Positions 58,600-64,000 of a stretch of DNA of 64,000 nt are shown piece by piece. Each line of letters starts with the position of its first letter. Within the stretch, counting starts at the first letter, position 1. The notes under the pieces were generated by a model, which was not told the origin of the DNA, ran no database searches, and was given only the letters and a program-made list of their open reading frames with translations. This stretch comes from Cryptomeria japonica (lineage: Eukaryota; Streptophyta; Pinopsida; Cupressales; Cupressaceae): NCBI RefSeq assembly GCF_030272615.1, contig NC_081412.1:344593870-344657869 (forward strand). The letters run 5' to 3'. The translations under genes and the position numbers were made by a program.

Positions 58600-59547
58600 T
58601 TAGATGTAATATATTTTAAGGTACATGTTGTTCATAGGAACTAGGAGTGGATCTCCCTCCATTTTTGTTATATTATAGGTGTCATTTCCAGCCACTCTTG
58701 TTATCACAAAAGGACCTAACCAGTTAGGCTCAAATTTTCCTGGTTTTTCATGTTCTACTAGGTTTCTCTGATTCTCCTTAAGGATTATATCCCTCACTTC
58801 GAAGAAACATGCTCTCACTCTTTTGTTATACCTTCATATCATTCTATTTTGGTATCCTTATAAATGATTCAGAGGCTTTGTCTTTTTTCATCCAATAGTT
58901 TAAGTTCTTGCAAGTGTGCGACTCTATAGTCTTCCTCTGATATGATGTTTTTCAGATAGACTCTTAGCGATGGTAATTCTACCTTAATAAGAAAAATGGC
59001 TTCTGAACCATATACCAAAGAATATGGAGTTGCACCAGTGGCTCTGCATACACCAGTTCAATAGGCCCAGAGCATTGGATTCAGTTGAACATGCCAGTCT
59101 CGTTCGAATTCATTGACAAATTTCTCTAAAATTTTCAATATAGTTTTGTTTGTTGCCTCAACTTTATCATTGCTTTAGGGATAGAACGGAGTTGTGAAAT
59201 GTGGAACTTCTCACAAAGTTATATGACCTCTTGGTTTTTGAAAGGTTTCCCATTGTCTATAACAATGCACATGGGGACTCCTTTTCTACAGATGTTAGAG
59301 TCAAGATAAATTTAGCTATCTGTTTTCCTATTGTGTAAGTCATAGGGATTGCCTTGGCCCACTTTGCAAAATATTCGGTGGCAGTGATAATAAACTTATG
59401 TCCATTAGAGGAGGTAGGGTTGATTTTCCCTACTAAATCAAGTCCCCACTATGAGAACGACCATGGTGATGTGAAGGGTTGAAGGTCTTGTGCAGGTGCA
59501 TGAACTAGATCTCCATGTATCCGACATTGTCTACATTTCTGAACATA
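58600..59547 (-). pseudogene. Gypsy B integrase core and C-terminus
   Basis: The minus-strand C-terminus (58,818-58,600) is open: ACFFEVRDIILKEN, EKPGKFEPNWLGPFVITRV, then DTYNITKMEGDPL and MNNMYLKIYY, the classic gypsy integrase end. Upstream toward 59,547 the core is heavily broken, but NGHKFIITATEYFAKWAKAI remains recognisable. The catalytic residues cannot all be placed because of frameshifts. Confidence 0.88.
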
Positions 59548-59552
59548 CTTGT

Positions 59553-60688
59553 TGTATACACATAAAAATTGGCTATGAGCAATTAAATAAATATTTCATA
59601 TTTATTTAATAATTATTCTTCTACTAAATAGTTAATTTGAAAAGATTAATTTATTTAATTCATTTTCGTGTCTTCTTATTAATTAATATTTAATTAATTC
59701 ATTCATCTATCCTCTTCTTCTAATTAATTAAATATCTAATATTTAATTATCTCCTCCAAACAATTAAATATCTAATATTTAATAGTTATTCTCCTATCCT
59801 ATAGTCTCAAATATTAAATAATTTCTTAAATTATTTAATCTTTCTTATCCAACTCACCCTTCATCTCCACTTCATCTTCCCTTTGCCAACTCATCCATCA
59901 TGTGGCTAAGGAAATTAATATTTCTTAAATATTAATTCATCATTTATCTCCAACTTCTAAAATTTAATGAATATTGTGTATGTACACATATTTCATAACC
60001 ATTTCCTATATTCTCTCCAACACCCCCTACATCTTAGGAAGGACTTGAGTCCACTTGTCCTCTCATGCCTAAATTTCCTCCAACCATCCCTAGATTCCCT
60101 CAGTCAGCAACCCAGTCAAGGTGAGATGAGTGACACTTGTCTTCTCCTTCCCCCTTTCTCTCAACCTTCACCTTTGCTCACAACCATCCAAATCTGCAGA
60201 TCTGATCATGACTGTTGATCTGAGCCACATCATCTAATCCTCTCAAGGTCTATAAAATCAAGAGCTTCAGTTGAGATAGAGTTAGACTTTAAGAGACTTC
60301 AAGTGCATTTTGCAAGCTAATCATATGCATCTATGAGTTTTAGTTTTGAAGAAAATAGCAATAGAAATTATCATATATCATTTTAGCATAATCATGTAGT
60401 ATTTTCATATCATAGTATCAATTAACTACAAGTTATCAGTCCATTCTTCATATGCCATCTTGGAAGCCATCAGTGCATTTTCTGAGAGCACACCATCTGC
60501 AACTAGGAACAATGGAGTTAGGACACAATGAGACATAAATCATGAAGGTAAAAATAATGTTTTATTTTAATATGTATTTCATGTAGTTTCATTGGTTGAG
60601 TTTGGATTTCCTGTAGCATTTCCATTTGTATTTTGTGAAAATAACTTGTTGTGGGTAGCATTCTGAGGATGAAATTCAAGCTCACACA
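59553..60688 (+). mobile_element. Solo LTR inside gypsy B integrase gene
   Basis: 1,136 bp beginning TGTATACACATAAAAATTGG and ending AAGCTCACACA, flanked by a perfect 5-bp duplication CTTGT (59,548-59,552 and 60,689-60,693). CTATAAAATCAAGAGC near 60,250 is a plausible TATA region in plus orientation. The first 250 bp is AT-rich with TTAATTAAATA motifs. No second LTR found. Confidence 0.88.
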
Positions 60689-60946
60689 CTTGTAAGCATC
60701 ATTTTCCATCATTGGCTAGTAATATCCTATTCTCAATAGTTTTTTTGCTAGTGTTGGGCCAAAAGAGTGAGCGCTGCATATCCCATCATGAACTTCCTTT
60801 AGAGTTATTTGTGCTTCTTTAGAGTTGAGACAATAAAGCAAAGTTCCATCTAAGCATTTCCTGTACAAAGTATCAGAAATGATTGTATGTCTTGCAACCT
60901 GATGAATAAGTGTCTTTCTTTGAATGTGTGAGAGATCGGGAGACAT
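60689..60946 (-). pseudogene. Gypsy B integrase H2C2 zinc-binding segment
   Basis: The minus-strand frame 60,946-60,716 reads KTLIHQVARHTIISDTLYRK, CLDGTLLYCLNS, EVHDGICSAHSFGP and KKLLRIGYY. It then continues to 60,694 (MMENDAYKC), where the solo LTR cuts it. Homologous to 12,405-12,640. Confidence 0.88.
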
Positions 60947-61440
60947 ATATTGATCATGTAAGTAGCCATATACTTCTTTGTACTAAGGAGATTCAGGTCC
61001 TACTGTCATACAAACATACTCAGAGGATGGTATTTCATACGTTGGTACCATGAGTTGTTCCACTATAAACTCAAAGTGAGTTCCATTGTTAGGCATAACC
61101 AAGAGAGGTCCTAGTGTTGCCATAGCATCAGTTGCTCTATTTTGTACTCTTGGTGTTTTCTCAAATGTTATACTGATGAAATGATAATTGTATTATTCCA
61201 CCAACTGCTTGTAAGGCATCAACTTTTCATATTTTGTATTATAATAATCATTCACCAGATTAATGATAAGTTGTGAGTGTCCATAAACTTGTAACTCTAT
61301 TATCTTCCATTATACTGTATTATTTCATACTATGACTAGGCCTTCATATTCACCTATGTTGTTGTTGTTGGTGGAAGGGAAGTTGATCCTGAATGATTTT
61401 GGGATAGTCTCCTTGAGGAGTAATAAAAAGTATTCCTGCT
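60947..61440 (-). pseudogene. Gypsy B second (archaeal-type) RNase H
   Basis: The minus strand shows FLLLKETIPKSFRINFPSTN, NIGEYEGLVIV, WKIIELQVYGHSQLIINLVN, then KLMPYKQLVEYYNYHFISIT and TPRVQNRATDAMATL. In this domain the motif is normally VxGDSxLVI; here the catalytic Asp is His (YGHSQL). An extra RNase H just before integrase is the diagnostic trait of Tat elements. Two stops interrupt the first half. Confidence 0.8.
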
Positions 61441-61469
61441 CCTGGTCCATGATTGGTGTATGATTTGTC

Positions 61470-63145
61470 TGTTAGGATAACTGGTGGACAACTAAGAGGG
61501 GGGGTGAATCACTTGTCAGCAGATTATGAAACTTTAAGCACATAAAACCTTTTACCAGAATGTATAAATCAAATACCAGAATAATAGATATATCAATTAA
61601 GCACAAACATAAATCATAGAACAATTACCATCCATCCACAACACATAACACTAGGATTTGTATGTGGAAAACTTGGTAAAGGGAAAAACCATGATGGGAA
61701 GCCTACCCACAGTCAGATAATACTTATGTAGTAAGTATGTGATTACAATAAGAGTAGCCTACACATCCAGGAAGGCACAATACTCATCACAAAAGGAGCC
61801 TCACTGACTACAAAAGAAATCTAGACTACAATCCAGAAAGATGAATGAACTGCAAGAATAATATCTCCTATGCTTGAGTATAGTTCCGGTTAAGATTAAT
61901 ACCAAAGGTCTTAAACCTCTTACACAAACCCAATTTCATCACCTATGATCGACCAAAATCTCTGCATATGATTACAACTTTATTCGAACACAAATAATCC
62001 CATAACCCACGATCTACAAAGAGATCTTATATCATATATATACCAGATCAGGACCTAAACAATTAGGTCAGTCACCTAAAAGATAATACAATAAATTCAT
62101 TACATAAACCCACAAACCAATGATAAACCAAGTCATCCTAAGACTGAAACAACATAAACCAAACAATAAATCCAATCAGTAATGCATCGGGAGCATCAAC
62201 CAATATGTTACATAAACCGGTCCATAACCTAACAGAATAGAACCAGACCTAAAATAGGTATCCATAAGCCAAATGAAACACCACCAATCAACTAGAACAC
62301 AAACATGATAACCATCAACATCCTAATAACCTTCTAGAAGTCACACCAACTCCACTAATTGGATTCATCAAAAGATCTTCAACAAAGCTCTACTGGTAAA
62401 ATCCTTACCAGTAACCAAAAGGCTTACTAGAACAAATGATAGCTTCTGAACCATTAAATCCTGAACCAACTAAATTAGATACACATCAGGAACACATGAA
62501 TAACCAATCCAAAACCAATATGTTACATAAACTGGTCCATAACCTAACAGAATAGAACCAAACCTAAAATAGGTAGCCATAAGCCAAATGAAACACCACC
62601 AATCAATTGCAACACAAACATGATAACCATCAACATCCTAATAACCTTCTAGAAGTCGCACCAACTCCACTAATTGGATTCATCAAAAGATCTTCAACAA
62701 AGCTCTGCTAGTAAAATCCTTACCGGTAACCAAAAGGCTTACTAGAACAAATGATAGCTTCTGAACCATTAAATCCTGAACCAAATAAATTAGATACACG
62801 TCAGGAACACATGAATAACCAATCCAAAACCAATATGTTACATAAACCGGTCCATAACCTAACAGAATAGAACCATACCTAAAATAGGTAGCCATAAGCC
62901 AAATGAAACACCACCAATCAACTGGAACACAAACATGATAACCATCAACATCCTAATAACCTTATAGAAGTCGCACCAACTCCACTAATTGGATTCATCA
63001 AAAGATCTTCAATAAAGCTCTACTGGTAAAATCCTTACTGGTAACCAAAAGGCTTACTAGAACAAATGATAGCTTCCGAACCATTAAATCCTGAACCAAC
63101 TGAATTAGATACACATCAGGAACACATGAATAACCAATCCAAACC
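61470..63145 (-). repeat. Copia-type LTR with three 315-bp internal repeats
   Basis: The left edge is TGTTAGGATAACTGGTGG followed by AAGAGGGGGGGTGAATCA, the reverse complement of a copia LTR end (TTCACCCCCCC). On the minus strand GGTATATATATGATA near 62,040 is a likely TATA box. Upstream of it lie three tandem copies of a 315-bp unit (62,201-62,515, 62,516-62,830, 62,831-63,145), nearly identical. The outer (5') edge and any target duplication were not found; no coding part follows. Confidence 0.7.
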
Positions 63146-64000
63146 AATTCCAATAGCTAGAACTATTACTACTTATCAAATTACCATTATTTTCATATCC
63201 AAAGTCATACTATATTCTAGTCGGTTAGTATTACCGAATCATGCAGTCCGTACACACAGAGAAGTCGGTATGGATAGTCTAGTCACTTACTGAAGAAAGC
63301 AGTCACAGAACATAGTATTCACCGAGCTGTTTATCAAGTAAAGGTTCATGGCTACCGAGTGGTATAATTAACTCTTCGAGTTGATATTCACCGAGTAAAA
63401 TGTCTTACTAGATACATTGAACCTGGACATGCACATGAAAATGTGTTACAAGATCAAGGCACATCTAACCGTTTTTGCATTAGAAATTGCACTAGGAGAT
63501 TGTGTATGATTACAAGATCAATCTAACCTATGAGATATTTTGTTTAATTGAAGAATCTTTTTGTAAGATCGAAGCAATAAATCAGATCATCGCTGTAAGA
63601 GATCTATATATACAACATGATTCTAGGGTTAGATATATGACACGATATGATGTGATAAGAGATGCAATGAGATAGCAGTGTGTATGCATGAAGGAAGATT
63701 GTTACAGAGACACAGAAAGGTCACCGAGAAGGTTATTAGTGAATAGTCGAAGAATAGAGTAAACAGAAGGGTTTACCGAGTTTCATTATGGGTTACCAAG
63801 GTATGCCACAAGCTAGGTAATCTTACTCAGAGCACATAGAATCTGCTTTAGCATTTCAGATGTAAAGTTGCAAATATTTGTAATGATTATATTGTAATAT
63901 TTTGAAGTTGTAAGAGAAACCTTTAACAAGGTAAAAGACTCTAACCAAGTCTATAAATTGTAAATCCTTTAACCAGGTGCTACACTTATATAGTGTTGTA
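63146..64000 (+). repeat. Probable second LTR, plus orientation, cut by the window edge
   Basis: TCTATATATACAACATG at 63,602-63,618 looks like a TATA region. The end (63,920-63,985: CCTTTAACAAGG, CTCTAACCAAG, CCTTTAACCAGG) resembles the CTTAACCGGGT motifs in the copia-2 LTR. The left boundary is not determined. ACCGAG occurs about eight times between 63,310 and 63,790. Confidence 0.5.

Larger units (their letters stand above)
50040..61469 (-). mobile_element. Tat-type Ty3/gypsy retrotransposon 'gypsy B', 5'-truncated
   Basis: On the minus strand: second RNase H (61,440-60,947), H2C2 finger, integrase core and C-terminus (to 58,600), an untranslated T-rich tract, an opposite-strand PMD gene, a polypurine tract (51,557-51,545) and the 3' LTR (51,544 to about 50,040, left edge uncertain). 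Reverse transcriptase and gag are missing because a copia LTR abuts at 61,470. Two solo LTRs are inserted (55,520-56,345 and 59,553-60,688). Collinear with gypsy A throughout. Confidence 0.85.

Noticed and set aside
62683-62895. A 70-codon minus-strand frame inside the 315-bp repeats
   Set aside because: It depends on one repeat copy's substitutions; the other copies break it.

Overview
This window looks like repeat-dominated nuclear DNA from a seed plant with a large genome. A gymnosperm is my best guess, from the sheer density of old nested LTR retrotransposons and the absence of any intact host gene; that is an inference, not proof. I see no rRNA, tRNA, organellar, bacterial or CRISPR feature. 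Nearly all coding sequence is retroelement-derived and broken by stops or frameshifts.

Left block (1-12,995): a minus-strand Ty3/gypsy element of the Tat type ('gypsy A'). Evidence is an integrase with H2C2, core and C-terminal parts, and the end of a second, archaeal-type RNase H. A remnant of an oppositely oriented plant-mobile-domain (PMD) gene lies beyond pol. A complete minus-strand Ty1/copia element ('copia-1', 4,671-10,690) is inserted in its integrase. A solo LTR (11,246-12,399) sits between the integrase core and the H2C2 finger.

Centre-left block (14,423-32,835): a plus-strand Ty1/copia element ('copia-2', 14,900-32,344). A younger 9.7-kb non-autonomous LTR element (17,562-27,268) is inserted exactly at its aspartic-protease active-site codon. 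The inner element has no recognisable polymerase genes, but carries a Pro/Ser/Gln-rich frame of about 925 codons broken by one stop. Copia-2 is followed by a second copy of its own upstream flank, in the uninserted state.

Middle block (32.8-50 kb): gene-like remnants with LTR scars. One is an acidic-tailed reading frame at 34.8-37.5 kb, split by a 1.9-kb LTR. There is a solo LTR at 39,424-40,253 with a perfect target duplication. An unrecognised frame of about 1,100 codons with a coiled coil lies on the minus strand (43,777-47,341), next to an array of hairpin-bearing repeats (47.65-48.79 kb). A further unrecognised pseudogene lies at 49,063-49,890.

Right block (about 50,040-61,469): a second Tat-type element ('gypsy B', minus strand) with its 3' LTR and polypurine tract. 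Its opposite-strand PMD gene retains a TATA box and a plausible intron. The element is scarred by two solo LTRs (55,520-56,345 and 59,553-60,688). Its RNase H end is abutted by a copia LTR holding three copies of a 315-bp repeat (61,470 to about 63,145). A further LTR runs off the right edge.

Insertion order can be read from the nesting. The gypsy elements are older than copia-1 and the solo LTRs. Copia-2 is older than the non-autonomous element, whose two LTRs differ at only about a dozen positions plus one 3-bp indel. The best leads are the non-autonomous element with its long frame, the antisense PMD gene, the coiled-coil frame with its hairpin array, and the LTR head shared by four otherwise different LTR families.
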